NCBI GenBank assembly: GCA_905116865.2
Contig: CAJHNH020006046.1
Coordinates: 274,001-338,000, forward strand
DNA length: 64,000 nt
Direction of reading: 5' to 3'
Source: Candidula unifasciata
Lineage: Eukaryota; Mollusca; Gastropoda; Stylommatophora; Geomitridae
Within the stretch, counting starts at the first letter, position 1; every line of letters starts with the position of its first letter. Positions 1-13,000 of the stretch are shown piece after piece. Position numbers and translations under genes: made by a program. The notes beneath the pieces were generated by a model. That model ran no database searches and was not told where the DNA came from. It saw only the letters and a list, made by a program, of their open reading frames with translations.

Positions 1-225
1 CCTGTGAATCAGGAGACAATTATGAAGTTCCCACATATCTGAGGCTACATATGTCTCATGAAACTAACCAAGAAGGCTACAAAGGCATTACAAATGCCTG
101 AAGAAATCAGGGGTTCCAGCCAAAAGGTACAAATACAGCAGTTATGCTGTAAACAAAGTGCAATTACGTCTCTCAGAAGAAAAATGAAGAAGAATATGCC
201 CAATGTGGCAAAGAGATGAGAAGGT
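1..225 (+). mobile_element. SINE-like repeat, 3' body type B, GAA tail
   Basis: The segment with ccaaaaggtacaaatac, agcagttatgctgtaaac and a final gaagaagaa recurs at 30080-30175 and 60150-60250 (consensus: gaccaaaaggtgcaaatat, cgcagctttgctgtgaac). It is a 3' SINE body shared by several insertions in the window. The left end is outside the window. Confidence 0.55.
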
Positions 226-678
226 TCCATTATTTATATTTCTGGGGGGAAAGGGCTTGGTATGAGTTTCTTTTATGGAAGAGTAAAGATAGAAGTAGAA
301 TATTTTTAATTATCACAGATCAGTAGTCTCGTTACCTTCCCCAAACGACCAAGCCTTTCAGGTTATTTTATCCCGGCTGTGGTCAAAGTACACTGGGCAT
401 TCCCATGAGTGCTTAGTACTCCAATGCAGCAGCTCCATAGGCTGCCTTTGCAGTTTTCTCAACCATGTTCAGAGAGTCTGAGCTTGTTCGGCTGCTCATA
501 TAAGTGCTCTGGAAGCAACTGTTATCTCCATGGTCATGCCTGACGTAGTTCTATTGTTTTCCCCCATCATCTGCCATACAGGTATTTATCTCTGTCTTCC
601 CCTTGCTCTTTCTCCTTACTTGAAAACTGTAACCATTCCTTCTCGTAACATGTCAACAAAATATACTTATTGAATTAG
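226..678. other. KMT5B intronic sequence, nothing recognised
   Basis: No coding exon, RNA gene or structured repeat could be supported here. It lies inside the intron 3' of KMT5B exon 6. Confidence 0.5.
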
Positions 679-856
679 TTAGTTAGTTAGTCTTTCCTCT
701 TGTGTCGAGTGCGGCACATAGGGCAGAGGTCGTGACTCTCCATGCACGGCGGTCCGTTGCAATCCGTTGTAGGTCTTGGATGTTTGAGTGGCACATGAGC
801 GAGCCTTCCCTGATGATAGTTCTACGTAGGGTTTCCCTTGACTTATTGAATTGAGT
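679..856 (-). mobile_element. 3' end fragment of a non-LTR retrotransposon
   Basis: Minus-strand translation includes REGSLMCHSNIQDLQRIATD and WRVTTSALCAALDTRGKTN, the style of the C-terminal end of animal LINE ORF2 proteins. The fragment ends in a (ctaa)n tail at 675-690. It lies just downstream of the KMT5B exon 6 donor. Confidence 0.5.
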
Positions 857-875
857 GACGCAAAATGAAACATAC

Positions 876-1027
876 CATTAGATGTAGGTACCACAGTGAA
901 CGCTGGCTGGCTTTCTGCTGACTTTGCTTTCAGTCTATTTATTCTGTCGTCTGTGTCCCTAAAACAATAACCTTTCTGAGATGACAGGCTGATTGGCTGT
1001 TTTGGTTTAAATGCTCCTTTACGTCGT
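876..1027 (-). CDS. KMT5B: KMT5B-like coding exon 6
   Basis: Begins by completing the split Arg, then [11 protein letters not shown] and [20 protein letters not shown], which follows the SET domain in this family (the conserved GAF-K and R-x-TD-R-NRLK pattern). The acceptor is TTCTGCAG at 1029-1028. The donor GTATGT at 875 is favoured. An open frame continues to 679 but there reads into LINE sequence, so I end the exon at 876. Later exons lie off the window. Confidence 0.8.
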
Positions 1028-4000
1028 CTGCAGAACAAATGAAAAAATTTCATTCTTGTTTACATCGTCTGCAGAAAAAGAAAAAGAAAACTAAATTTCT
1101 TTTTTTTTTAATTACTAATCAACTCACAGTGGAATTACTGGATAATTCTTTACATATGGTTTCATTATCCCAATTTTTTTAAAATTAATTTATTACATTC
1201 TGTAGCTTTTTCTTAGCATTCACCTGGCTGTAAGCTCTGATGGAAAGATCTGGTTGCTTGTCCACCTCTAGCCAATCCACTTCCGGCGAATAATTCTGGT
1301 TGTTCATACATTTCAGCACTTTGGTCTTGTTCCAGAACTTGAGTTTTGGCATTCATTTTACAGATCTGACTTAATTGTGTGCAGATTGTTCCTTCCCTCT
1401 CAGGCAGATGTACTCCGACTTCGAAGGAAGCTCCCAGTTAGTCGACTCTTAACGACATGCTTTTGGGTAGGCAGTGGACCTATTCTTTTTTTTTTCTTCC
1501 TCTCCCAAAATGAAGCCTTGGAATCCACATGAGGATTTTTCAAATATAAATACTTTTAACTTTTTCCTTCACAAACATTATATTTGCATATATTACATTC
1601 CTCCTCACCTTTCACATGTCACACATTCACAAAGTTAACTTTTCCATCAAAAACATTATACTTCTCCTTACCTTTCACATGTCACACATTCACAGAGTTT
1701 ATTATTGTCACCAAAGAAGTCCTCTCCATAGAAGCAAGTGATCTCCTCATTGGGTTCTATGTTTCGTAAGACTTTAACACAGGCAGTGTTTCTACCAGTT
1801 GATACAAACTGCAAAATTAAGCCAGTAACAAAAACAAAATTCAAATTTAATGCCACAAATAAGACATGAAATTGTCAACAACAACACAAAATTTAAAATA
1901 AAGCAATATATGATGACAAATGAAATAAAAGGTAAATGGTTTCAAGAACAACCAAAAACAAGTACATTTATTTGTCTTCTGCTCTTGTCCTCAAAAGGAT
2001 GTTTGGCACATTGTGTTGTGGTTTACAGAAAGCTGCAATATCTGTGTCTTTCAGCCCAACATAGGACTGGTGTACATAATCACAGAATAACATACTACCA
2101 TTAGTTGATCATGTTCAGGCTAAACACTGGCTATTAAATAACAAACTACATTTATTCAACAAACTAAATTGTAAAGAAGAGTCTGGGTGAATGGGAAAGG
2201 CTATCAATGGAAAGACTGTCAGCTCCTTGAGAACCCTGTGTGGGTTTCGGGGCCCTATTATAGGGAAAACAAGAATAGACCCACTGCCTACCCAAAGCAT
2301 GACGTAAGAGTGGACTAATTGGGAGCTTCCTTCAAAGTCGGAGTGCATCTGCCTGAGAGGCAAGGAACCAGCAGTCTGCATACAAATGAGTCAGATCTGT
2401 CAAACGGATGCACACGCAACACTCAGGTTCTGGAACAGGACTGCCGTCCAGAAGTGGATGAACAACCAGAACTTTCTGCCAGAGTTTACAGCTGGTGAAC
2501 GAGAAGAAGAAGAAACAACTCCTTGAGAGGTTCCGAGCAAAAACATGGCTGCAGTCAACTACAGAAACTCTGACTGGTGCACAAGAAGAATAGACAATGA
2601 CATTACACATTCCCTGTGTGGTATCCTAGAGCCTATTGGGAGGAGGTGGGGGGGGGGGGGGGGGGTGGAATAGACCCCCTGCTCCACCAAGAAGTATGTC
2701 ATAAAAAGCGACTAATAAGGGGTATTTCGTTCAAAGAGTGCATCTTCCTGAGAGACGAGGAACCAACAGTCTGCAAACAAACCGGCTAAAACTACTGCAG
2801 AAGGTTCTGGTTGTTCATTCAGTTCTGGGCTGTAGTCTTCTTCCAGAATTTGAGTTTTGCAGGCAAATCTGCTTCACAGATCTGGATTAAATTTATGCAA
2901 ACTGTTGGTTTCTTGCCTCTTATCATATGCACTCCAACTTCGAAAAATAAACCCCTAATTAATTAACTCTTACAACATGATTTTTTTTATTATGACAATG
3001 GTTCTATTATTCCCCCCCCCCCCCCCCAATGTAGCCAGGAACCCACACAGGGAGGAACAGGACCAATGTCCAGATGCGGATGAACAACCATGACTGTTCC
3101 TCAGTTTATACCCGGTGAATGCAAAGGAGAAGAAGACAATCACATATGTTGCTTTGACTGGTATACATAAAGAACAGCCAGTGATAAGTGACACACTGAC
3201 TGGTATACATAAAGAACAGCCAGTGATAAGTGACACACTGACTGGTACACCTAAAAACAGCCAGTCACACATGACACACTGACTGGTATACCTAAAAACA
3301 GCCAGTCATATGTGACACAATGACTGGTATACATAAAGAACAGCCAGTCATAAGTGACACAATGACTGGTATACATAAAGTACAGCCAGTCTTAAGTGAC
3401 ACACTGACTGGTATACATAAAGAACAGCTAGTCATAAGTGACACACTGACTGGTATACATGAAGAACAGCCAGTCATACATGACACACAGACTGGTATAC
3501 ATGAAGAACAGCCAGTCATATATGACACACAGACTGGTATTCATGAAGAACAGCCAGTCATACATGACACATTGACTGGTATACATAAAGAACAGCCAGT
3601 CATAAGTGACACAATGACTGGTATACATGAAGAACAGCCAGTCATATATGACACACAGACTGGTATACATGAAGAACAGCCAGTCATACATGACACATTG
3701 ACTGGTATACATGAAGAACAGCCAGTCATAAGTGACACAATGACTGGTATACATAAAGAACAGCCAGTCATAAGTGACACAATGACTGGTATACATGAAG
3801 AACAGCCAGTCATAAGTGACACAATGACTGGTATACATAAAGAACAGCCAGTCATACATGACACACAGACTGGTATACATAAAAATAAGCCAGTCACATG
3901 TGACACACAGACTGGTATACATTAAGAACAGACAGTCACATGTGACACACAGACAGGTATACATGAAAAACAGCCAGTCACACACGACACAATGACCGGT

Positions 4001-7000
4001 ATACACAAAGAACAGCCAGTCATACATGACACACTGACTGGTATACACGAAGAACAGCCAGCCATACATGACATACCGACTGGCATACATGGAAAATAAG
4101 CAAACATAAATGATACTGACTGGCAGACAAGAACAATAGCCAATCACATACTCAAAACTGACTAACACCCACACAAAAACAGCCACTCAAAAATTATACA
4201 GGTGACTAGTACACATGGGGAATGGGCAATCCAAATGACACACTAACTGGCATACATTAACAACAGCCAGTTAGTCACACTGACTAGCAGACAAGAATAA
4301 CAGCCAGTCACATCTGTTATACTGACTAGTACACACAAAGCCCGTCACACTGACTAGCAGACAAGAATAACAGCCAGTCACATCTGTTATACTGACTAGT
4401 ACACACAAAGCCCGTCACACATGACTAGCAGACAAGAATAACAGCCAGTCACATCTGTTATACTGACTAGTACACACAAAGCCTGCCACACATGACTAGC
4501 AGACAAGAATAACAGCCAGTCACATCTGTTATACTGACTAGTACACACAAAGCCTGCCACACATGACTAGCAGACAAGAATAACAGCCAGTCACATCTGT
4601 TATACTGACTAGTACACACAAAGCCCGTCACACATGACATGCTGACTAGTGTGCATAATCAAACTGCCAGTCACACATGATACGTTGCTGTGTATACAAA
4701 GAGATCAATTAAGGCTGTATCATGATGTCATGAAGCACATCCACATACTTTGCAATTTGGCCTGCAGTCGTGGTTGATGAAGGCAGCTGGTCCAAGCCAA
4801 AGTTGGGCACAGTTTTTCCTACAAGAATACATGACGCTGAAATCATTTTCTCCTGTCTTGAGTAGCTGACTCTCCTCTTCCGCTGTGAGTTCAGCGATAC
4901 AGCCCACAAGCATTTCTATCTTGTCATGCTTACCCCTAGAATCATACATTTTCATTTATTATTCAAGGTAAATGATACATTTTCATTTATTATTCAAGGT
5001 AAATGATACATTTTCATTTATTATTCAATGTAAATGATACATTCTTTGCTGCTTAACCCTTTCGCTGCTACGTTCCCGGAAATAGTTGTCCTCCCTGTGC
5101 TAAGCAATGTGAAAAAAAAAGTCTCTGCTGTGAGCAATACTTTTCTATCCTCTAAACGCAAAAGATGCGTCCGCGGTGAGGGCTATGTTTTGTTCACCTA
5201 AAAAATTTTACCCTGGGGAGTTGTGTGGTTGGTCCGAGTGGTGACAAGTCAGAGGCACGATGGTGCCCCACAAACTTGACTAACGGGGGGGGGGGGGGAG
5301 ATTAATGGGAGGAACTGTTCCCAGTCCGTATCCCAAAATTTGATTGACGAACCTACCACGGCTGCCACTTTAATCATATTTACTTGTAGTCACCATGTTA
5401 TTACATACCAAAATAATTTAAAAAAAAATATTCATAATAATATACTCAAGTCGTCCGTTGCTGAAAAGTAGCAGGAACTCAAAGGAAAATTTACAATTAA
5501 TAAAAAAAAAAAAAAACTTCAGGGGTTGAACACACGACCCTCTGATTCTATGACGAACGTGATGCCAATTACACTATGCTACCGCTTGACGCATTGCGCT
5601 GTGTAAATGATCATAATGAACGATGTGCGCAGACTATCAATAATGTGTCTAAGTTTGTAGTCTATCGCCGCCTGCATGAGCACTCAACAATAGTAAAAAT
5701 ATGTCCCTCGACATTATTTTACGGGAGTTTTTAGCAAACAGTCTTTGCTCAAGTACTCTATTTTGAGTTTCTTTGTTCTAAGCATTAGCAGACAGACAGA
5801 AAAAAAAATTAGTTCGTCCGAATCTGTGTCTGTCCATCGGGAAAGACGAGAAATTTTTGTGACTTAACTGTTTGAATTTACAGTAGCAGAAATACAGATA
5901 GAGCTGGAGTCATCAAAATCATGCACTACTGGTTTCAAATCATCGGTTCATCAAGACAACTGATCAATTTATTGCCGTTTTGATGGCGCTTCATTGTCGC
6001 TGCTCTCTGATTCCGACGATGAGGACGTCGGACAGGCAAACAGCTTTTTTTGGACACGCCGGTTTCAGCAGTCGAAACTGATGGCCTAGTTAAATCTTCT
6101 TGTTCACTGTCAGAAGTACACATTTCAAAGTCGTCGTCGCTATCACTTTTGACAGAAACTCCATCAATTCTTTATCAACTTTAACAAGTTTTCATGCCAT
6201 TTTGTACTAAGTGTAGAATAATCCAAAAGCACAAATATATATCAGGGCACAAAATACACAGATCACCGACCACGCTGTCACGGTAAACAAAGCAACGGGA
6301 TAACGCAGAATGCAGTAAACACGCCTTAAACACACCTAAAAGTACGTGCCAGTGTTTTTAATCATATGTAAATGGGTCAGTTTAATCTAAATATAGCTAA
6401 TGTATATTGCCCTTCAGCCAATAAAATACGAGGTAACAGAAATCTGTAAGAAAAGCCAAAAAACGGCTTGGGACGTCCATAGCACTGGGGGTCAAGAAAA
6501 AAAATAACGTCCAAAGACAAGCGTAGCAGCGTACAGGAAATCGGGAAAAGACGTCCATAGCAGCGAAAGGGTTAATTTACTGTGGCCTTATAGCTTAACT
6601 CTTCTGGTACCAGGCGTTTGTTTTAATAACTCATTCTCCTTTAGTTGTCATCCACTTCTGACACAATAAAATGTTGTTACTAAACTCCCTTCTATCTTCT
6701 GCTACTTGTTATGTTAACTGTTATCAGCCAGAGATCCAGTACACTTTTACTGATAATTGCCTAAGAGAACATTATGTGATATTTTCCATAACGAATGCAA
6801 CTCATGGATCATTGTGCTGTCCAGAAAGAGTTAATCTGATCTTTGGTACTCATCACACTAAAAGCTCACGAGCATGCTCACAATGAGTGTACTTCAGGAA
6901 ATTACTACGTCATTACTAATCTCTGTACCTCAACTACAACTTCTTTTGTTAATTTCTGCTTCTTTTGTTAATATCTGTTTTATGCCAACGTTTAAAAGAT

Positions 7001-10000
7001 AATTTTCTTCTTTTTCTTTGTTCCCCGGCTGTAAGTTCCTGCTGAAAGTTCTAGTTGTTTGTCTATTTAGACTTTAGTGCCAGGGCCTAAATTTGCGTGT
7101 ACATCCCTTTTTTATAGTTGGTTGTTCCTTGCCACTCGGCAGATGCACATCGACTTATCAATTGGTTGACTTTTATGACATGCTTGTTGGAGAGTCAGCG
7201 GGTCTATTCTTGTTTTCCCCATAATGGGGTCCCAAAACCGACAAAGGGATAACAGATAATCAATAGCCAAGCCTGACACGTTCGATTATTTGGTACACTG
7301 TGATGATGATATTAAATCTCAGGGTGTCAGTGGTTTCTTCAAACCACCGCCTTCTGAATTTCTGTCTGCCTTTTGACGTTTCCATTTACATGTTGTCCGC
7401 TGCCCCCCTCTTTAGACTCACTCTTATTAGGTGGCGAAACCATGTCAGTCAGTTTCTCAGTGAATTAAAAATAGGTACTGTTTCAACAGTTTTTATTTCT
7501 TCTATACCCACACAATCTCTTCTGGTTTTGTCCACAGTCTTTCTCAAACATGCTATTTAACAAGTGGTTAGTTTTGTGTTTTTTGGTTAATGCCCAAGCC
7601 TGTTACGATAAAGATTGATTTGTAATTTGTCTTTTTAATCTTTGCTGGGATGGCCAGGTGTTTTAAAATAGTGGTAAGCTGATACATAATGCTGTTTGGC
7701 TGGTTGTTTCTATCTCTCTGTCGTTTCTACCTTCCTTTGCAAAGATGCTCACCAAGTATTTACATTCCTGCATTTTGTTTTTAATATCCAGAAACCATGA
7801 GTTGTAAAACCTTTGGCTCTGTACTATGGATACCGCAACCCTTCAACCTTGATTCTATGATAGATACCCTAAATCTTGGAGAAATATGGCTTTTCTGCCT
7901 GCCCCCAGGCGTGAACCCGGACCACAAGGAATTCGTTACCCAGTCAGGTTTAACCAACTGAGCTAGCGAGTTGGGCATGTACTTTCAAACTGTTGTCTTT
8001 TATCTTCATGTCGATGGCTGTGTTTTCTCTGGCCAGGCTGACTTCTGTTGTTGCATTTTTTCAATGCTGATTTTTATGAGATGTTTGATCTAACAAACAA
8101 CATACCCAAAAAACAACAAACTTCTCACCAGGCCCTTGTGGCACATATTTTGCCTCCAATGCGTCCTTCCATGGAATATCTGTAGCAAGGTGAAACTTGA
8201 AAACCAGCCACATAGTCCAACATCTGGAGGTAGCGGAAAGTCTGAAAAATATTTGTGGTCACAAAATGCAACAAATATGCCACAAATTACAGAGGGACAT
8301 TAGTATTAGGTAACCATTTCTTTGAAACAGAAACAAAATCTAATTTAAAGATCATACAATGCAAAAGATAAAGGGAGTTTAGATTTAGCATCAAAGTAAT
8401 TGAAGTCCCTTTCTCACTCAAACTTTTCTCAATTACAATTGGTAAATCTTGCTATGTCCAGAAACTGGTCAAAGTTTAAAACCCACCATGCTACCAGTTT
8501 GGACAGCAGATAAGGTAAAGGTGAAATCTAATATTTTCTATTACCGTGCGGCAGTCCACATTGAATTCTGAGTGTATGGACTTTACAATTAAACAAAGCA
8601 TGGAAAAGTAGCAAAAGGATATGTAGGTAGCCAACATTATATATATACAATGCAGAGGAAGAAAAAAGTCGATAGTGGACAAGTGACAGCTTCCCAATTT
8701 GAAAAGCTAGTAGCACTAATAATATTGTGTATGACTCAAACATATGTCTTTATAGGTCTATTGTATGACTGAAAATTTCAGAAGATCATTTTCAAGATCT
8801 TTGAAATGCAGAACATTTAAATAATAACCAAGGGCACTTAATGCTCCTTTACTTTAATAGGTGTACATTAACCGTTAACCATCAGGCTGTGATCCTGCCA
8901 TTCACACATTTTTTTTCCCTGATTGTATTCCATTTTAAACAGGCGGCGTAGAACAGGAACGACGAGCGTGAGGATTTAGGGCTGCATGGCTAGGGCAGTT
9001 GCCATGAACTGTGCAGGTTTGGATGCTAATTTCTGCCTCGGAGAGAAAAAAATTCTATCACCTTATTGTGGACTAGAACTCATGTCTGCCATATAAAAGC
9101 CCTGCATTTTAACTACTTAACCTTCCGCATGGGTTCCTAAGTCCCTTGTAGGGAAACAAGAATACACCTACTGCCTCCCTAATAAGTATGTTGTAAAAGT
9201 TGACTAATTGGGGGTTTCCTTTAAAGTAAATGTGCATTTGCCTGAGAGGCAAGGAACAAACAGTCTGCATACAAATAGGTCAAGATTGGTAAAATGGAAA
9301 CGCACGCAGCATTCAGGTTTTGGAACAAGACTAAGACTAGAAGTGGATGAATAACCAGAATTGTTCACCAGAGTTTACAGCTGGTAAACATGAACAAGTG
9401 CTGCTTAACTTGCTGCTAGGCTGAACCTGCTAGCTTACTTACTTACTTAGTCGCTCCTCTTCTACCTTGGGGTGTAGAGGTTTGCCAGAGAGATCGCCAG
9501 ACGTCTCTATCAGCAGTTTTCTTTCTGGCTTTGTTCCATTCCAGTCCTCTGTCAGTCAGGGACTGTCGGATGTTGTCTTCCCAGCGCACCCTGGGTCGTC
9601 CCGGAGGTCTGGTTCCCTGGTTCTTAGCCTCCCATGCTTGCCATGGTGGCCGATTTTCTCCCATTCTGCACACATGTCCAAACCATCGTAACTGTGACTG
9701 ATCCACTCGGGTTAGTAAGGGCTGGGTATCAAGATCTTGACGTATTGTCTGATTGCGGACTTTGTCCCTTCTTGTCACTTGGACCACCTTTCTCAGGTAT
9801 CTCATTTCCGAGGCCTGCAGCTGGCTTCTGTGAGCTGTTGTCATTGCCCATGACTCACACCCATAGGTCAGGACTGGTACATAGGTAGAGCGGTAAACAG
9901 CCATTTTCGTTCTCTTGCCAATTTCTCTTTTGCTAAGAAACCCTCGGTTTATGGCCTGGAAGAGTCTCCCAGCAGCTGCTTTTCGTGTAGCCAGCTCAGT

Positions 10001-13000
10001 CTTAATGCCTCCATTTTGGTCTGAACCTGCTAGCAATAGACTAAATGTTCTTCATGAAGGTTCTGAGGCTCCTGTTTGAAGGAAATAGAATACATTCACA
10101 GTCCCTTAACAAGCATATTATAAAAGGTGACTAATCAAGAGTTTGCTGGAGATGGATGTGGTGGGCCAAATGGTGAGATATAGCAGCCTCGCTGCATACA
10201 ATGTACTATAAAGTGTGCTTCAAAAGTCGTGCTCTCACATTTAGCAAAGATCTCAAAAACTTCTGTACGAATGAACATGAATTTTTGCATGTGGCCTTAG
10301 ATTTCCCATGTCCTGACGATTCTGTAATTTACAATTGCACAGGTTTTGTTGCTTTCTCAAAGCTAGCAATTTCTCTGATCTTTCTTTGACTAATAATTTG
10401 AGTACCCATTAAAAAAATAGAATATACAGTAACTGACATAAGCGTGGAAATTGTTTGGAAATCAGTTCACATGTGCAGCATGGAAATTATTTTTATAGCT
10501 ATTTCTGCATACAATGAAATTTTTTGTTCCTCTAATTCACAGAAGGTCAGTACTGGAGATGACCACCTGAGAGTGAAATGCTTTTGAAACGCGTGCAATA
10601 TAAGTTTTAAAAAGCTCCCATTTCTCAATTATTGTAACCATGCTGACTGCTTTGAATTCTTATATGGACAAGATTATTAACAGTTTACACTGAAAGGTTA
10701 CTGAGCACAGATTTTTAAAGTTGTCCATGACTTTTGGAACAAACTATAACTATCCCTTTAAGGCTGAGAGCAGGTGAAGAAGAGTAAAAAGGTAAATGTT
10801 ACAAACAACATAAATACTGTATTACGCGCACTGACTTCCCTGCTTTTGGACCGCTCTAACAAACCTTTGCTGCCCCAAAATAATTCTAAAAACTTATTTC
10901 TTATAAAGGAAAGGCAAAACAATGTACTCAAATTTATGCTTCTTCTTCTTCTTTGTTCACTCTGTTGTGTTGTGGCTTACAGCTAGGCTGTGATATCTGC
11001 ACCTTTCAGTCCAACACATCCAGTTTCAACAAAGTCCTAATCAGTCACCTATAACAACATGCTTGTTTGAAGACAGTGTTTCTACTCTGTCTTTTTCACA
11101 AAAAATGGCGCTGTGGAATCCAGTGAATGCTATCTTCCCCCTCCCCACCCCCTTATTATTGTTTTAAATGAACACTACTGAACACTGGTAGTATTTCAAA
11201 CAGAGATCATATTTAAATAATGCGGATACAAACAATACATTGCACAATTTATTGCCAGGCATATTTCACTGTATCTCATCAGGTTCTTCTTCTTCTTCGC
11301 GTTCACCAGCTGTACACTCTGGCGGAAAGTTCTGGTTGCTCGTCCACTGCTGAACTGCAGTCCTGCTCCAGAACCTGAGTGTTGAGTGTCCATCAGTTTT
11401 ATAGATCTCATTCTCTTGAATACAGACTGTTGGTTCCTTGCCTCTCCGGCAGATGCACTCCGACTTCAAAGGAAGCTCCCCAATTAGTCGACTCTTACGA
11501 CATGCTTTTGGGGAGGCAGTGGGTCTATTCTTGTTTTCCCCACAATGGGGCCCCTGAACCCACACGGGGGTAAATTCAACTGAAAAGCGAATAGTTTCTT
11601 CCAAAAAATTGCGTCTGTTTCATGGCCACCGGAAGCTCACCGTAGTCACGTGACTTACAAGGGCAACTTCAAATTTACAATAAATTCTGTCTGTTTACAA
11701 AGGAGGGGGTAGTTGATTTTTATTGTTAACGCTTAGGCAATTCTCAAAAGTCTCCTGTTCGGAGTGTGGTAAACCACACGGAAAGCACTGTCTGTGTCAA
11801 TTATGTGGTCATATATGAGATCATATTAGAAATTATTGTCATCTTCTTACACATGCAAACACACAACAGTTTCCAAATATTTATGTATTTAATCGTTTAT
11901 AATTATTTTCAAATAACTTGTGTTTGTTTCAAGTCTTTATAGATTAATATTAGAAAAATACTTCTAAAGCCCATTATCGTACACACAATGTTTATATGAA
12001 GAGGAAGTACTGAACATACGTGCTCCTTGAGAAGTTTCATTTGATGTTTTGTTCTGCAGTAAGGATTTGTACGGTGTGGATCGACTTTGAGCAAAGCCTC
12101 ATACGTTTCATCATATTTTCTGTGTTCCCGGAAACTCTCTACAATCTTCTTCAGTTCACCTTGATTGTTTAGCGGTTTAAACCTGTGAGATGAAAAACGA
12201 CAATTCTCATTAAAACTATATAAGAACATTTTAGTGCTGGGGAGCGGCTAGCCGAAGGATTAGAGTGCTGGGCACTCAGGCGGGAGACCCAGGTTCGATT
12301 CCTCTGTAAGGCTGGGGATTTTTTCTGTCAGGGGGCAAAATAAAATTCTCACCTGCACAGTTGTCGTGACAGCACTAGAAACGCAGCCTTAAATCCTCAG
12401 GCTCAAAGGACCCCCCTGCCTACACCGCAGAAGTGGTATACAAAGGAAGTGATTGGCAGTTGTTGTTTTTTACATTTAAGTGCAGGAAAATAAAAAAAGT
12501 CCCCCCCCCCCCGCCTTCCCGTACCACAAAGAATACAGTGTGTAGCGGTACCACGAAGAATATAGTGTGAAGCTAAACACAGAGAATGTAGTGTGTAAAA
12601 GGCACCACAAAGAATATAGTGTGAAGCGGTACCACAGAGAATGTTGTGTAGCGTACCACAGAGAATGTAGTGTAGCGGTACCACAGAGAATGTAATGTGT
12701 AGCGGTACCACAGAGAATGTAATGTGTAGCGGTACCACAGAGAATGTAGTGTGTAGCGGTACCACAGAGAATGTAGTGTGTATCGGTACCACAGAGAATG
12801 TAGTGTGTAGCGGTACCACAGAGAATGTAGTGTGTAGCGGTACCACAGAGAATTTAGTGTGTAGCAGTACCACAGAGAATGTAGTGTGTAGCGGTACCAC
12901 AGAGAATGTAGTGTGTAGCGGTACCACAGAGAATGTAGTGTGTAGCGGTACCACAGAGAATGTAGTGTGAAGCGGTACCACAGAGAATGTAGTGTGTAGC

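Larger units (their letters stand above)
5057..6571 (-). mobile_element. piggyBac-like element with TTAA on both sides
   Basis: The left end reads ccctttcgctgctacg and the right end catagcagcgaaaggg: terminal inverted repeats with a CCCTTT start, directly flanked by TTAA at 5053-5056 and 6572-6575. TTAA duplication and CCC-type termini are the signature of piggyBac elements. At 1.5 kb it is shorter than an autonomous element; only an N-terminal-like fragment remains (5935-6123). A G-tract (5286-5299) and a tRNA-like segment lie inside it. It sits in the KMT5B intron between exons 3 and 4. Confidence 0.8.

Noticed and set aside
679..875. Extension of KMT5B exon 6 to the stop near 679
   Set aside because: The downstream part reads as LINE sequence in an adjacent frame, and a good donor (GTATGT) at 875 ends the exon first.
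3428..4186. Long open frames on both strands (up to 252 codons) across the 42-bp array
   Set aside because: The period is a multiple of three, so several frames stay open. No start context, no splice sites and no family likeness.
3145..4650. CRISPR-like array
   Set aside because: Units are continuous with no unique spacers, and the sequence is eukaryotic.
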